Source: Legionella oakridgensis ATCC 33761 = DSM 21215
Lineage (GTDB): Bacteria; Pseudomonadota; Gammaproteobacteria; Legionellales; Legionellaceae
Assembly (NCBI RefSeq): GCF_000512355.1
Contig: NZ_CP004006.1
Span: 2,658,965-2,722,964 of the forward strand
Direction: 5' to 3'
DNA: 64,000 nucleotides
Shown: positions 8,972 through 21,225 of the stretch, piece by piece
How the letters are laid out: each line of letters begins with the position of its first letter
How positions within the stretch are numbered: the first letter of the stretch is position 1
The notes under the pieces: generated by a model
The model's input: the letters and a program-made list of their open reading frames with translations, nothing else
What the model was told of the DNA's origin: nothing
Database searches by the model: none
Program-made: the position numbers and the translations under genes

Positions 8972-9613
8972 ATGCGCCATCTAAGCTTCCTTGATCATGT
9001 CATATGCGAACTTGACACTGCCGTACGTACTTTATTGGTTCCCAAGCAGCGTACTGCTCGCAGGCCAAGCCCCGGACAAGAGTTCCCGGAACGCTCTTTG
9101 AGCGCGCAAGAAAAGCAGCATATCGCGGGGCTAATGCGTGTTAATCATACAGGAGAAGTATGTGCCCAAGCGCTTTATCAAGGCCAGGCTTTGACCGCAA
9201 AACTAACTGAAGTTAAAGTGCAAATGGCCGAAGCAGCAGAAGAAGAAGTGGATCATCTGGCATGGTGCGAACAACGTTTAAATGAACTCAACAGTCAAGT
9301 GAGCCTATTAAATCCTCTATGGTATAGCGGTTCATTAATGCTTGGCATGATTGCCGGATTAGCAGGCGATCGCTGGAGTCTTGGATTTGTTGCGGAAACG
9401 GAGCGGCAAGTCACAGCACATTTGGAAAAACATCTGGGGAACCTGCCTGCGCAGGATGACAAAACCAAGGCAATTTTGGCCCAAATGCAAGTCGATGAAG
9501 CTCATCATGCCCAAGTAGCTCGTGATGCCGGGGCTCTGGAATTACCTTTTTGGATTAAACAATTAATGAGCGGCGTATCAAAATTGATGACTAAAAGCAG
9601 TTATTATATTTGA
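8972..9613 (+). CDS. coq7: Demethoxyubiquinone hydroxylase Coq7
   Basis: A 213-residue di-iron monooxygenase that performs the last ring hydroxylation in ubiquinone synthesis, at the inner face of the membrane. The iron ligands fit the family: E62 in 'NHTGEVCAQALYQGQ', E92 and H95 in 'EEEVDHLAWC', E144 in 'AETERQV', E176 and H179 in 'VDEAHHAQVARDAGA'. Length is typical of the bacterial Coq7 form, which replaces UbiF in Legionella and Pseudomonas. No clear ribosome site is seen before the ATG. The gene is monocistronic, and ubiX, which makes the cofactor for an earlier ubiquinone step, lies elsewhere in the window. Confidence 0.95.
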   Translation: MRHLSFLDHVICELDTAVRTLLVPKQRTARRPSPGQEFPERSLSAQEKQHIAGLMRVNHTGEVCAQALYQGQALTAKLTEVKVQMAEAAEEEVDHLAWCEQRLNELNSQVSLLNPLWYSGSLMLGMIAGLAGDRWSLGFVAETERQVTAHLEKHLGNLPAQDDKTKAILAQMQVDEAHHAQVARDAGALELPFWIKQLMSGVSKLMTKSSYYI

Positions 9614-9750
9614 GTCAGCTAAAAAGAGGAGTGGTGTTTACTAAACCAGCCAGTCTTAATATTGATTGACTTAGTATAATACCTCAATTATTTGAAGCTA
9701 GACTTTCCAAACTTGAAAAATAATACAAGCAGATTCTGCTAGGGAAATAC

Positions 9751-10740
9751 ATGGAAACGAGCATGCTCTTTATTCTCTGTGTTATCTTTATAGCTTACTT
9801 ATTTGATTTCATTAATGGTTTTCATGATGCAGCTAACTCTATAGCAACCATCGTGACCACCGGGGTTCTAACGCCTCGCCAAGCCGTGCTTTGGGCAGCG
9901 TTCTTTAATTTTATTGCTTTTATGTTCTTTCATCTGATGGTGGCTAAAACCATTGGTTATGATCTAATCGATACCCACCTTATTAACACATCATTAATTT
10001 TCTCAGCGCTGCTAGGGGCAATTAGTTGGAACTTGTTGACCTGGTATTATGGCTTGCCCTCCAGCTCTTCTCATGCACTGATAGGCGGCCTTGCAGGGGC
10101 TGCCGTCGCTTTAAACGGCTTGGCAGCATTGAAACCAGCCGGATTTATCAAAGTGGCGATTGGAATATTTGTTTCACCTATTTTAGGATTTTTAATCAGT
10201 TTGTTATTCGCTTTTATTCTCTCCCGCCTGCTTCGCCGCCACAGCGAACATACACTCAATAAGACATTTAAACTATTTCAATTAGCTTCATCAGCGTTTT
10301 TAAGCTTGACTCATGGAGGCAATGATGCCCAGAAAACCATGGGCATCATTGCTGTACTGCTATTTTCAACATCCTGGTTGGATGGTGTGTTTTATATTCC
10401 TTTCTGGGTTGTTATTTCCTGTCAGGCTGTCATCAGCTTAGGTACTCTGGCTGGGGGTTGGCGAATTGTGCATACCATGGGTAATAAAATTACCAAGCTC
10501 AATACTATGAAAGGATGCATTGCCGAAACAGGGGCGGCATCAATCATTTTTGTTTCAACTGAATTTGGAATTCCTGTATCGACGACTCAAACAGTGACCG
10601 GAGCCATTGCCGGGGTAGGACTTACGACGGGATTAAAAGGAACGCATTGGCCCGTTCTGGGCAAAATTTATCTTTCCTGGCTTTTAACCATTCCAGCGGC
10701 TGGAATGATTGCAGCCATTTTGCAAACATTGCTGCAATAA
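9751..10740 (+). CDS. pit: PiT-family inorganic phosphate transporter
   Basis: A 329-residue membrane protein that imports phosphate, usually as a metal-phosphate complex, driven by protons or sodium. It has the two inverted PiT signatures: 'NGFHDAANSIAT' at residues 22-33 and 'LTHGGNDAQKTMG' at 186-198. Near each are the serine-rich 'GLPSSSSHALIG' (101-112) and 'GIPVSTTQTVTGAIAG'. It lacks the long cytoplasmic loop of E. coli PitA, as in many short bacterial PiT proteins. GGGAAA precedes the ATG. No phoU-like gene is adjacent. It converges on the amino-acid permease with only nine bases between the stops. Confidence 0.9.
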   Translation: METSMLFILCVIFIAYLFDFINGFHDAANSIATIVTTGVLTPRQAVLWAAFFNFIAFMFFHLMVAKTIGYDLIDTHLINTSLIFSALLGAISWNLLTWYYGLPSSSSHALIGGLAGAAVALNGLAALKPAGFIKVAIGIFVSPILGFLISLLFAFILSRLLRRHSEHTLNKTFKLFQLASSAFLSLTHGGNDAQKTMGIIAVLLFSTSWLDGVFYIPFWVVISCQAVISLGTLAGGWRIVHTMGNKITKLNTMKGCIAETGAASIIFVSTEFGIPVSTTQTVTGAIAGVGLTTGLKGTHWPVLGKIYLSWLLTIPAAGMIAAILQTLLQ

Positions 10741-10749
10741 ACTCCTCTG

Positions 10750-12141
10750 CTATTCAGCCGGGCATTCTTGACTTTTTTGCAACGTACTGTTCAAACGGCT
10801 AAAGGTAAAATAAATCAACATACCAATCATCATCCAAATAATAAACCGCAACATGGTAAACCATGGCAAATTAAAAATTAAATAAACGCAAGAAACTATT
10901 CCCAATATTGGAACATACGGCATGAATGGTGTTTTAAATGGCCTGGGCAAATCTGGTCTTGTATAACGTAGAATGATAACTCCTGAACAGACAATAACAA
11001 ACGCAAAGAGAGTCCCAATATTAACTAACTCAGCAAGATCACCGATAGGAACAAAGGCGGAGGTCAGCGCCATTATTAATCCACAAAGAATAATAATTCT
11101 TACTGGTGTTCTTGTTTTAATATTAATCACCGAAAAAAATTGCGGCAATAAACCATCACGCGCCATAGCAAAAAATACTCGACTTAAGCCATAAAATAAC
11201 ACCAGCATCACGGTGGTTAAACCTGCTATAGCACCAACACCAACCATTCCAGCCACCGTTTTATAGCCAAGCATTAACAAGGAGCGACTGATGGGTGATG
11301 CTACATTGAGTGTACTATAATGCACAATCCCCGTTAAAAGGCCCGAAACGATGATATAAAGCGTGGTACAAATTAAAAGAGAACCAATAATCCCTATGGG
11401 CAAATCCCGTTGTGGATGCAATGCCTCCTCGGCTGCAGTTGAAACCGCATCAAAACCAACATAAGCAAAAAAGATTAGCGAGGCCCCTTGCATGACCCCA
11501 CTCCAGCCAAATGGCGAAAAGGGAACCCAGTTTTTAGGGTTAACTTCCATGACAGCAACTGCAATGAACAAGAAAATGACCACCAACTTTACCAATACCA
11601 TGATGGTATTAAAGCGTGAACTGGATTTAACACCCCATATCAATAAGATGGATAAGACACCAATAATGCTCATTGCTAGTAAATTAATGATGCCGCCGTC
11701 CACCGGACCATGCAATAGAAAAACAGGTATATGAATTTTCATCGCCAACAGAAAATCATTAAAATAACTGCTCCATCCTACGGAAACGGCAGACACTGCA
11801 ATAGAATACTCGAGCAGCAAATCCCAACCAACAATCCAGGCAATAAATTCGCCAAATCCGGCATAAGCATAACCGTATGCACTGCCACAGCCACCAATTG
11901 CGGCCGCAAGCTCAGCATAAGATAAGGCGGAAAAAGCACAAGCAAGCCCCGCCATGATGTAGGAGAATACAATAGCAGGGCCTGTTTGCGTTGCAGCAAC
12001 AATGCCAGTAAGCACAAAGATCCCGGCCCCGATAATCGCACCAATGCCAAGAAATGTTAGATCGGTGGCAGACAGACATTTAAGCAAATGCTCACTGCAA
12101 TCCGTTAAGCTATTAATCTCTTTTTTACGAAACAGGTCCAT
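10750..12141 (-). CDS. APC-family amino-acid permease (cationic amino-acid type)
   Basis: A 463-residue inner-membrane carrier with twelve hydrophobic segments. The first carries the helix-breaking APC signature 'GIGAIIGAGIFVLTG' (~residues 35-50) that binds the amino-acid backbone. 'FFAYVGFDAVSTAAEEA' in the sixth segment is typical of the CAT/YfnA group of cationic or broad amino-acid transporters. Legionella feeds mainly on amino acids, so such carriers are expected, but the substrate is not certain. It is a single gene, divergent from pagP with about 170 bases between. Confidence 0.88.
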   Translation of the reverse strand: MDLFRKKEINSLTDCSEHLLKCLSATDLTFLGIGAIIGAGIFVLTGIVAATQTGPAIVFSYIMAGLACAFSALSYAELAAAIGGCGSAYGYAYAGFGEFIAWIVGWDLLLEYSIAVSAVSVGWSSYFNDFLLAMKIHIPVFLLHGPVDGGIINLLAMSIIGVLSILLIWGVKSSSRFNTIMVLVKLVVIFLFIAVAVMEVNPKNWVPFSPFGWSGVMQGASLIFFAYVGFDAVSTAAEEALHPQRDLPIGIIGSLLICTTLYIIVSGLLTGIVHYSTLNVASPISRSLLMLGYKTVAGMVGVGAIAGLTTVMLVLFYGLSRVFFAMARDGLLPQFFSVINIKTRTPVRIIILCGLIMALTSAFVPIGDLAELVNIGTLFAFVIVCSGVIILRYTRPDLPRPFKTPFMPYVPILGIVSCVYLIFNLPWFTMLRFIIWMMIGMLIYFTFSRLNSTLQKSQECPAE

Positions 12142-12314
12142 GTTAGTATGCTCGGTTTAAAGGCATTATGATATGCGCAGGTAAAATCACCACTTAATTG
12201 CTTCCAGTAAGAAAACCATATTATTTAAATGATAATATTTCATTCAGGACACATCCTTAAGTACTTTATCACTAAATGGCTATCTTACGAAAGAATGGAT
12301 ATATCTTAAACAAA

Positions 12315-12866
12315 ATGAAATATGCTATTGTCTGTTTGTTTTTCATCTTATTTCAAACTTCAGTTCATTCTTCCGAACCCTGTCATGGCTGGCCCAAATG
12401 GGTAAAACCCGCTTGCCAGCGTGTGCACCAAATCTGGGATGAAGGAGAGAACGAAGTATACCTAACTGGCTATGCTTGGCATAATCGTTATACGTATCCC
12501 AAAGAAAAGATAGATAGTTATAATGAAGCCGCCTGGGGTGGGGGATTAGGTAAAAGCTATTATGATAAAGACGGCGATTGGCACGGGCTATATGCGTTTG
12601 CTTTTCTTGACTCTCATAAAAACGTAGAACCCATTGCTGGTTATGTTTTTCTAAAAACAGCCCATTTAAATGAACACATGAATGTGGGCGCTGGAGTAAC
12701 TTTATTTGTTACTGCTCGGCCGGATATTTTCCATGGTGTTCCTTTTCCTGGCGCCTTGCCGGCAGTCTCATTTTCTTACCGTAAAGCAACCCTTGGCGCC
12801 TTATATATTCCCGGTGCCAGCGGAGCGGGTAACGTTCTGTTTTTGCTTGGAAAATATCGATTTTAA
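12315..12866 (+). CDS. pagP: Lipid A palmitoyltransferase PagP (Rcp)
   Basis: A 183-residue outer-membrane enzyme that moves palmitate from phospholipid to lipid A and so raises resistance to cationic peptides. The Legionella version is known as Rcp. A signal peptide covers residues 1-19. The short N-terminal amphipathic helix ('VHQIWDEGENEVYLTGY') and the catalytic residues H56 ('AWHNR'), D99 and S100 ('FLDSH') are all present, and the barrel ends 'LFLLGKYRF'. The frame is open from 12276, but the start at 12315 gives a clean signal peptide. Ribosome sites are weak at both. No PhoP box was identified by eye in the upstream 170 bases. Confidence 0.92.
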   Translation: MKYAIVCLFFILFQTSVHSSEPCHGWPKWVKPACQRVHQIWDEGENEVYLTGYAWHNRYTYPKEKIDSYNEAAWGGGLGKSYYDKDGDWHGLYAFAFLDSHKNVEPIAGYVFLKTAHLNEHMNVGAGVTLFVTARPDIFHGVPFPGALPAVSFSYRKATLGALYIPGASGAGNVLFLLGKYRF

Positions 12867-12980
12867 CTTTTGCATGATCTTAATATTGAGCGCTATAGAC
12901 GTTAGTCATTCTCATCAGAATATGCTATGTTCAAAAGAGCAAACCGTTTATATAACTTGGCTCAAAACAGGAAGTTAGCG

Positions 12981-13505
12981 ATGAAATCTTTTACTGAACA
13001 AGCAAAGTGGTATGCCGACTACCATCAAAAAAAAGCAACGTTGTATATGCATATGATTGGAGTTCCAATCCTTACTCTTTCCCTGATGATTTTACTTGGC
13101 TTTATCCATGTGGTTATTCCAGGAGTATTGGATATCAAGTTTGTTGACTTAATTATATTAGCATTATTGGCTTATTATTTTCGTCTCAACTGGCTTTTAG
13201 CACTGATTATGATTCCCATATTTGCTTTTCTTTTATGGATTGCCGACTTGTTTAATTACGCCGGCCCGACTCCTTTCGCCATTTGGTCTTTTATCGTTTT
13301 ATTCATTCTTGGTTGCGTGCTGCAACTGGTTGGCCATCTTATCGAAGGGAAACGGCCAGCATTCATAGAAAACCTATGGCAAGCCTTGATTGCCCCCTTG
13401 TTTCTACTTGCAGAAATCTTTTTCATGGCAGGAAAAATGCAAACGCTTAAAGAAGAGATTTATGGGAAAGAACCAGCAACCATATCCGTAAACAAAGAGG
13501 AATAA
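12981..13505 (+). CDS. Mpo1/YGL010w-like membrane protein (DUF962)
   Basis: A 174-residue, four- to five-helix membrane protein of the family named after yeast Mpo1, an Fe(II) dioxygenase that removes one carbon from 2-hydroxy fatty acids. Conserved polar residues are visible: H15 and H24 in 'YHQKKATLYMHMIGVP', then 'GHLIEGKRPAF' with H119 and E122, then 'APLFLLAEIFF'. The start at 12981 follows AGGAAG at 7 bases; the frame is open 18 codons further but without a ribosome site. It lies 114 bases after pagP on the same strand, so both could act on membrane lipids. The biochemical role in bacteria is inferred from the yeast protein. Confidence 0.75.
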   Translation: MKSFTEQAKWYADYHQKKATLYMHMIGVPILTLSLMILLGFIHVVIPGVLDIKFVDLIILALLAYYFRLNWLLALIMIPIFAFLLWIADLFNYAGPTPFAIWSFIVLFILGCVLQLVGHLIEGKRPAFIENLWQALIAPLFLLAEIFFMAGKMQTLKEEIYGKEPATISVNKEE

Positions 13506-13570
13506 AAAATCCATATTCCCTCTGGCGCGGGATATAGAAATAAACTTAACTTACTGGACTTCAGAATTAC

Positions 13571-13635
13571 TGCCTAATAGCTGAGGTCCTTTCTGCTCTT
13601 TTTTTAAAGAGACAGAAAGGTTTAAAAATTAGGCA
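13571..13635. terminator. Nested hairpin between convergent operons
   Basis: An inner stem (CCTTTCTG-CTCTTT against AAAGAG-A-CAGAAAGG, 13588-13620) sits inside an outer pair of arms, TGCCTAAT (13571-13578) and ATTAGGCA (13628-13635). It lies between the end of the Mpo1-like gene and the end of the atp operon, and probably stops transcription from both directions. Confidence 0.6.
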
Positions 13636-13706
13636 TGCATGGGAGCGATATAGACACATTTTTACCAATGATTCAATGGCAAGCCTTCACCATCTAACTT
13701 ACAGAA

Positions 13707-14129
13707 TCATCGCATTTTTTTTCTGACTTTTTGAATTGCACGAATCTGTGCAACCGCACGCGCAAGCTCAGCTGCAGCGACAGAATAGTCAATTTCCGTG
13801 TTTTTACTTGCAATGGCTTCTTCAGCACGAGCTTTTGCTGCAAGTGCTGCAGCTTCATCCAGGCTATCGGCACGCTGAACAGCATCTGCAAGCACGGTAA
13901 CATGAAATGGTTGAACCTCAAGCATGCCACCGGAAATATAATATATTTCTTCTTCTCCGCCAGGCAAAGTAGCCCGGACTTCACCTGGTTTAAGCAGGGT
14001 CAATAAAGGAGCATGCCCAGGGACGATACCCAACTCACCTAATTCTCCTGTCGCCACGACCATTTCAACTATACCGGAAAAAATCTCTTGTTCCGCGCTA
14101 ACAATGTCCAAGTGCGTTGTTATAGCCAT
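13707..14129 (-). CDS. atpC: ATP synthase epsilon subunit
   Basis: The last gene of the operon, encoding the central-stalk epsilon subunit that joins gamma to the c ring and inhibits ATP hydrolysis. The 140 residues hold an N-terminal beta sandwich ('[15 protein letters not shown]', '[19 protein letters not shown]') and the two-helix C-terminal domain rich in Ala, Glu and Arg ('[16 protein letters not shown]'). GAGG lies nine bases before the ATG used. An in-frame ATG five codons earlier overlaps the atpD stop (ATGA) and is also possible. Confidence 0.95.
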   Translation of the reverse strand: MAITTHLDIVSAEQEIFSGIVEMVVATGELGELGIVPGHAPLLTLLKPGEVRATLPGGEEEIYYISGGMLEVQPFHVTVLADAVQRADSLDEAAALAAKARAEEAIASKNTEIDYSVAAAELARAVAQIRAIQKVRKKMR

Positions 14130-14140
14130 GTCTGACTGCC

Positions 14141-15516
<1,376 letters not shown>

Positions 15517-15527
15517 CATTTACCCTC

Positions 15528-16394
15528 TTATAAAGCGTCTGCACCACCGACAATTTCTGCCAGCTCTTGTGTAATCGCGGCTTGTCGGGCTTTGTTATAG
15601 GCCAGTTGAAATTCTTTAATCAGTTCACCAGCATTATCCGTTGCACTTTTCATAGCAATCATTTTTGCAGCCTGCTCGCAAGCTATATTTTCAACAACCG
15701 CTTGATAAACCTGCAATTCAATGTATCGCTCCAGCAATTCATCCAATAATTCTTTGGCATCAGGTTCATAAATGTAATCCCAGTGATGACCTAATGCTTT
15801 GCTGTCTTCTTCAGAGATTGGCAACGGTAATAATTGTTTCATTATTGGCCGTTGAGTCATTGTATTAACAAACTCATTATAAATGACATGCAATGCGTCA
15901 ATTTCTCCCTGGTAAAATGCATCCAGCATCACCTTTACTGCACCAATCAATTCATTGACTCCAGGGGTGTCTCCCAAGTTATCGATGGAAGCAATCACCC
16001 GTCCGCCAACACGCTTGAAGAATGACTGACCCTTGCGACCAATAACACATAAGTCCACCTCTTTTCCTTGTGCATGCCACGGACGCATTGAACTTATTGT
16101 TTCACGTAATAAATTAGCATTTAAACCACCGCAAAGGCCGCGATCAGAGGTAATCACAATAACACCAACACGCTTAATGTCGCGTGCACTCATAAACGGG
16201 TGACGATACTCAGAAGTTGCACGGGCAATATGCCTTACAACTTCATAAATTTTTGTAGCATAAGGTCTGGAAGCACGCATTCTATCTTGAGTTTTGCGCA
16301 TTTTGCTTGCAGCAACCATTTCCATTGCTCGTGTGATTTTTTGCGTGTTTTTAATACTCGCAATTTTTGAACGGATTTCTTTTGCTCCAGCCAT
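15528..16394 (-). CDS. atpG: ATP synthase gamma subunit
   Basis: The rotating central shaft of F1, 288 residues, the usual bacterial length. The N-terminal coiled coil begins '[20 protein letters not shown]' and the C-terminal helix ends '[20 protein letters not shown]', both diagnostic of gamma. The middle Rossmann-like part includes '[18 protein letters not shown]'. It lies between atpA and atpD with short spacers, so it is co-transcribed. No irregularity is seen. Confidence 0.97.
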   Translation of the reverse strand: MAGAKEIRSKIASIKNTQKITRAMEMVAASKMRKTQDRMRASRPYATKIYEVVRHIARATSEYRHPFMSARDIKRVGVIVITSDRGLCGGLNANLLRETISSMRPWHAQGKEVDLCVIGRKGQSFFKRVGGRVIASIDNLGDTPGVNELIGAVKVMLDAFYQGEIDALHVIYNEFVNTMTQRPIMKQLLPLPISEEDSKALGHHWDYIYEPDAKELLDELLERYIELQVYQAVVENIACEQAAKMIAMKSATDNAGELIKEFQLAYNKARQAAITQELAEIVGGADAL

Positions 16395-16461
16395 AATCTT
16401 GCTTTGCCTCAGTCATTCAATGCGCACAGCTTGCGCATTGATTTGCTCAATTGATTATTAT

Positions 16462-18015
16462 CTACCAACTGCCAGTACGCTTGAATTCTTCGACCGCCGC
16501 CTTTAATTGCGACTCAATCGCGTCATCATACGCGCCAGTTTCATTGATTTTTTGCAGTAACGCTGCATGAGAACTATGCATGAAGTCACGTAAAGAAGAC
16601 TCAAATGCGCCAACCTCAGCCACCGGAACATCATCCAGATACCCTTTCTCCACCGTGAAGAGTGCCAATGCCATTTCAGCAACAGATAACGGTGAATATT
16701 GCGGCTGTTTCATTAACTCAGTGATCCTTTGACCACGCTCCAACTGTTTACGTGTAGCTTCATCCAAATCAGACGCAAATTGTGAGAATGCTTCCAATTC
16801 ACGAAATTGTGCCAAAGCCAGACGAGTACCACCGCCCAATTTTTTCATAATTTTCGTTTGCGCCGCTCCACCAACCCGAGAAACAGACAACCCGGAATTA
16901 ATGGCTGGCCGAATTCCTGAGTTAAATAAATCAACATCAAGGAATATCTGACCGTCCGTAATGGAAATGACGTTCGTTGGAACGAATGCTGATACGTCAC
17001 CCGCTTGAGTTTCAATAATTGGCAACGCGGTTAAGGAACCTGTCTTACCTTTGACTTCGCCATTGGTCAGCTTTTCCACCTCAGCCGCATTAATTCGCGC
17101 AGCCCGCTCTAAAAGACGTGAATGCAAGTAGAAAATATCCCCAGGATAAGCTTCACGGCCAGGTGGTCTTCGCAATAACAGCGAAATCTGGCGATATGCC
17201 CAAGCTTGCTTGGTCAAATCGTCATAGACTATCAATGCATCTTCACCACGCTCCATAAAATACTCGCCCATGGTACAGCCGGTATAAGGAGCAATAAACT
17301 GCAGTGCAGCAGCATCAGAAGCGCCGGCAACAACAACAATCGTATGCGCTAATGCTCCATGCTCTTCTAATTTGCGCACAATGGCAGCAACAGAAGAGGC
17401 TTTCTGACCGATGGCTACATACACACATTTTACGCCAGTATCTTTTTGATTAATGATGGCATCAATGGCAATAGCTGACTTACCTGTTTGTCGGTCGCCA
17501 ATAATCAATTCACGCTGACCACGCCCAACCGGGGTCATTGCATCAATCGCTTTCAAGCCGGTTTGTACAGGCTGATCGACTGATTTACGGGAAATCACTC
17601 CAGGAGCCACCTTTTCAATGGGTGATGATTTATCCGCTGCAATAGGACCTTTGCCATCGATGGGATTACCCAAGGCATCAACCACACGTCCCAGCATAGC
17701 TCTACCGACAGGAACTTCCAAAATACGGCCGGTGCATTTGCCTTTTTGCCCCTCAGACAAGGTGCTGGCATCACCTAAGATAACTGCGCCAACGGAATCG
17801 CGTTCTAAGTTAAGCGCGAGACCATAGACCCCGCCAGGAAATTCAATCATTTCACCTTGCATGACTTCAGCAAGACCATGCAAACGGACAATACCGTCCT
17901 TCAAGCTTACGATCGTACCTTCGTTGCGTGCTTCAGAAACAACGGCAAATTGTTCAATTTTCTTTCTGATCAGTTCACTGATTTCAGATGGATTTAACGA
18001 TATTTGTTCTGACAT
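16462..18015 (-). CDS. atpA: ATP synthase alpha subunit
   Basis: The non-catalytic nucleotide-binding subunit of F1, 517 residues. It opens '[17 protein letters not shown]', has the P loop '[15 protein letters not shown]' (~residues 170-184) and the arginine-finger region '[16 protein letters not shown]'-like sequence ('[19 protein letters not shown]'). The C-terminal helical domain is complete. The start has AGAGGAT at a good distance. It sits 17 bases after atpH within the operon. Confidence 0.98.
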   Translation of the reverse strand: MSEQISLNPSEISELIRKKIEQFAVVSEARNEGTIVSLKDGIVRLHGLAEVMQGEMIEFPGGVYGLALNLERDSVGAVILGDASTLSEGQKGKCTGRILEVPVGRAMLGRVVDALGNPIDGKGPIAADKSSPIEKVAPGVISRKSVDQPVQTGLKAIDAMTPVGRGQRELIIGDRQTGKSAIAIDAIINQKDTGVKCVYVAIGQKASSVAAIVRKLEEHGALAHTIVVVAGASDAAALQFIAPYTGCTMGEYFMERGEDALIVYDDLTKQAWAYRQISLLLRRPPGREAYPGDIFYLHSRLLERAARINAAEVEKLTNGEVKGKTGSLTALPIIETQAGDVSAFVPTNVISITDGQIFLDVDLFNSGIRPAINSGLSVSRVGGAAQTKIMKKLGGGTRLALAQFRELEAFSQFASDLDEATRKQLERGQRITELMKQPQYSPLSVAEMALALFTVEKGYLDDVPVAEVGAFESSLRDFMHSSHAALLQKINETGAYDDAIESQLKAAVEEFKRTGSW

Positions 18016-18032
18016 GGAATCTATCCTCTAAA

Positions 18033-18581
18033 TTACGCGGCTAAACTCGTGCCAAGTTTATTTAATTTACCTCGCACTGAGCCATCTATGACTAAATCGC
18101 CTGCCCGAATAACCGCCCCTCCCAGGAGAGATTTATCAATGTCCACTTCCAAGGAGATCTGCCGCTGCAAACGCTGGCTTAACGATTTGATTAAATGTTG
18201 CTGTTGCTCTTCAGACAATGCAGAGAAACTACGCACACTCACCGTCAAAGTTTTTTCTTGAGCAGCCCGCAATGCTGCATATTGAACATTGATGTCGGGC
18301 AATAACATCAAACGTTTATTCTTAGCAAGTAATGTGATCAAGTTTTCTATTACTTTCCGTTCATTGCCATAACGGGGGGTTGAAAACGGAGCGCCTAACA
18401 ATTCACATTGCAACTCAATAGTACTTGCCGGATTATCAATAAACTGCTGAGCAGCTGGATCAAGTGTGGCTTGCGCCAAGACGTATAAAATGGTTGACCA
18501 GGAAGCAAGTTGATCATTCGCAAGCGCATGCTCAAAAATTGCTCTTGCATAAGGCCTGGCAATAGTAGTCGTATCAGACAT
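18033..18581 (-). CDS. atpH: ATP synthase delta subunit
   Basis: The peripheral-stalk subunit joining the b dimer to the top of F1, 182 residues. It opens '[15 protein letters not shown]', as delta subunits do, and the C-terminal part has '[20 protein letters not shown]' followed by '[11 protein letters not shown]', the typical ending. It begins one base after the atpF stop, so translation is probably coupled. Confidence 0.97.
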   Translation of the reverse strand: MSDTTTIARPYARAIFEHALANDQLASWSTILYVLAQATLDPAAQQFIDNPASTIELQCELLGAPFSTPRYGNERKVIENLITLLAKNKRLMLLPDINVQYAALRAAQEKTLTVSVRSFSALSEEQQQHLIKSLSQRLQRQISLEVDIDKSLLGGAVIRAGDLVIDGSVRGKLNKLGTSLAA

Positions 18582-18582
18582 G

Positions 18583-19053
18583 TCAAATCTCTTCGATCAA
18601 GTTATCCAGCAATGCGCGGCTTGCCTTCTCATCAATTTCTTGCTTGAGTATTCTTTCAGCACCAGCGACAGCCAATGAAGCGATCTGCTTGCGCAGATCA
18701 TCCCGAGCACGATTAACTTCCTGGGCAATTTGCTCTTGTGCAATCTTAGCCAATTTTTGCGCCTCAAGACGAGCCTCGTTTTTTGCATCCTCAATGATTT
18801 GAGTCGCTCGGCGATTTGCTTTTTCGATAATATCGGCAGCCTGAACTTTGGCCTGCTTCATATCATCCTTTATGCGATGCTGTGCTAATTCAAGCTCTTT
18901 TCGCCCTCGCTCTGCTGCAGCCAGGCCATCAGCAATCTTGTCTTGTCGCTCTTCCAATGCCTTGGCAAGAGGTGGCCAAACAAACTTCATGGTAAACCAT
19001 ACAAACGCACCAAAAACCAGCATTTGTATGACCAGTGTTAAATTGATTTCCAA
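18583..19053 (-). CDS. atpF: ATP synthase subunit b
   Basis: The peripheral stalk of Fo, 156 residues: one N-terminal membrane helix ('[20 protein letters not shown]', residues ~6-25), then a long charged helix that dimerises ('[18 protein letters not shown]'). The start codon is TTG (rc of CAA at 19051-19053). A strong AGGAGA site lies about seven bases upstream, and no ATG is available before the membrane helix, so TTG initiation is well supported. This may limit b synthesis relative to c. Confidence 0.95.
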   Translation of the reverse strand: MEINLTLVIQMLVFGAFVWFTMKFVWPPLAKALEERQDKIADGLAAAERGRKELELAQHRIKDDMKQAKVQAADIIEKANRRATQIIEDAKNEARLEAQKLAKIAQEQIAQEVNRARDDLRKQIASLAVAGAERILKQEIDEKASRALLDNLIEEI

Positions 19054-19094
19054 GGTCTTTCTCCTGTAACTTGCAGGTGCTTACAGTACGTTTC

Positions 19095-20247
<1,153 letters not shown>

Positions 20248-20248
20248 T

Positions 20249-20656
20249 TCAGTCACTTTCAGGCCTATTCTGTTTATTAACAAATATCAATGGAGCAAAC
20301 CAAAATATCATTTGAGCCATAATGTATGCCGCAAAAAATGCAAAGGGGACCACTTTGAAAAAAGCAAATACCAGGGCAAACAGAATAATAGATAAAATAA
20401 TCTTCAGTACTTCACCTTTGTACAGGTTATTGACGATCTGTCTTGCTGCTCTTGCACCCTGATATCGGAAAAGCTTCCTGGCAAAATAAGCATTAGGCAA
20501 TGCACTGCTCATGCCGCCCATCATCGCTGACAATGCCGCCATCCGGCCAGAAACCAATGCGGCGAGCACGGCAATTAATACAGTCACACCTATTTGACAC
20601 GCAAAAAAGCGCTGTGCGCTGCGCAAGCCTTGCTGATTTTTCACAAGTCCACCCAT
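20249..20656 (-). CDS. atpI: ATP synthase protein I (AtpI/UncI)
   Basis: A small, four-helix membrane protein thought to help assemble the c ring; it is not part of the finished enzyme. 'GLRSAQRFFACQIGVTVLIA' and 'ALVSGRMAALSAMMGGMSSALPNAYFARKLF' resemble gamma-proteobacterial AtpI (key part 'GGMSSALPNAYFARKLF'). The frame is open to 20746, which would add 30 residues, but a promoter (20669-20697) lies inside that extension, so the ATG at 20656 is preferred. No ribosome site is obvious. First gene of the operon. Confidence 0.82.
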   Translation of the reverse strand: MGGLVKNQQGLRSAQRFFACQIGVTVLIAVLAALVSGRMAALSAMMGGMSSALPNAYFARKLFRYQGARAARQIVNNLYKGEVLKIILSIILFALVFAFFKVVPFAFFAAYIMAQMIFWFAPLIFVNKQNRPESD

Positions 20657-20668
20657 CGTTTGCCGCGG

Positions 20669-20697
20669 ATTATAAAGTAAACAATATGGATAATCAA
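20669..20697 (-). promoter_or_regulatory. Sigma-70 promoter of the atp operon
   Basis: TTGATT (20692-20697), 17 bases, then a perfect TATAAT (20669-20674), read on the minus strand. Transcription would start about seven bases further, only about 10-12 bases before the atpI ATG at 20656, so the leader is very short. Confidence 0.65.
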
Positions 20698-20877
20698 CGT
20701 CAATAAGATAATTATTCGGTGACTCAAGTTCGAAACTTTTTTCCATTCAGCTAAGAGAATATGAAAAAAACATTCAATATAAAAAATCACCACTTTATTC
20801 TAATGAGTATATAATTAACAAAAGGGGGGTATTTTTTATACACCCGAGTCATCCAACCAATACAAGGAAAAATGTAT

Positions 20878-21120
20878 ATGTCTGAAAAACAACAACGCAC
20901 CGCCGCCCATGTGCGGGAAAAAATGATGAATCGCTACGGCGATGGCCTACATCACAAACATGACAAATCCCATAAACCTTATCGGCAACATTGCCGCTCA
21001 CATCCAGCCCAGATGAAAAATAATTCCGAAAAAGAGGAAATAAATGAATCAACTGGTCTTTTACGTGCCTTTAAATTACGAAAAATTCGAAAACGACTGG
21101 ATAAAGGGCGCATCCATTGA
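20878..21120 (+). CDS. Small basic protein, unknown
   Basis: An 80-residue, very basic, His/Lys/Arg-rich protein ('DGLHHKHDKSHKPYRQHC'), ending in a short amphipathic basic helix ('LLRAFKLRKIRKRLDKGR'). AAGGA lies upstream of two possible ATGs (20872 and 20878); the second has the better spacing. A textbook terminator follows, which supports a real transcript. No family is recognised. The basic tail might bind nucleic acid, but this is a guess. Confidence 0.5.
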   Translation: MSEKQQRTAAHVREKMMNRYGDGLHHKHDKSHKPYRQHCRSHPAQMKNNSEKEEINESTGLLRAFKLRKIRKRLDKGRIH

Positions 21121-21178
21121 TAAAGTATAACTATCCACATCAGGTTAGCCACTTTCCTGATTGGGAATAGCAGCAAAC

Positions 21179-21204
21179 GGCCTGAGAATTCTCAGGCCTT
21201 TTTT
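21179..21204 (+). terminator. Rho-independent terminator
   Basis: A perfect 20-base palindrome, GGCCTGAGAATTCTCAGGCC, followed directly by six T. It ends the small basic-protein gene and faces the end of the BON lipoprotein operon. Confidence 0.9.
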
Positions 21205-21225
21205 ATTATGAATCATCGCCTTGAT

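Noticed and set aside
16090..16115. parS-like half site TGTTTCACGTAAT inside atpG
   Set aside because: Only the left half matches TGTTTCACGTGAAACA; the right half does not, and it lies in coding sequence.
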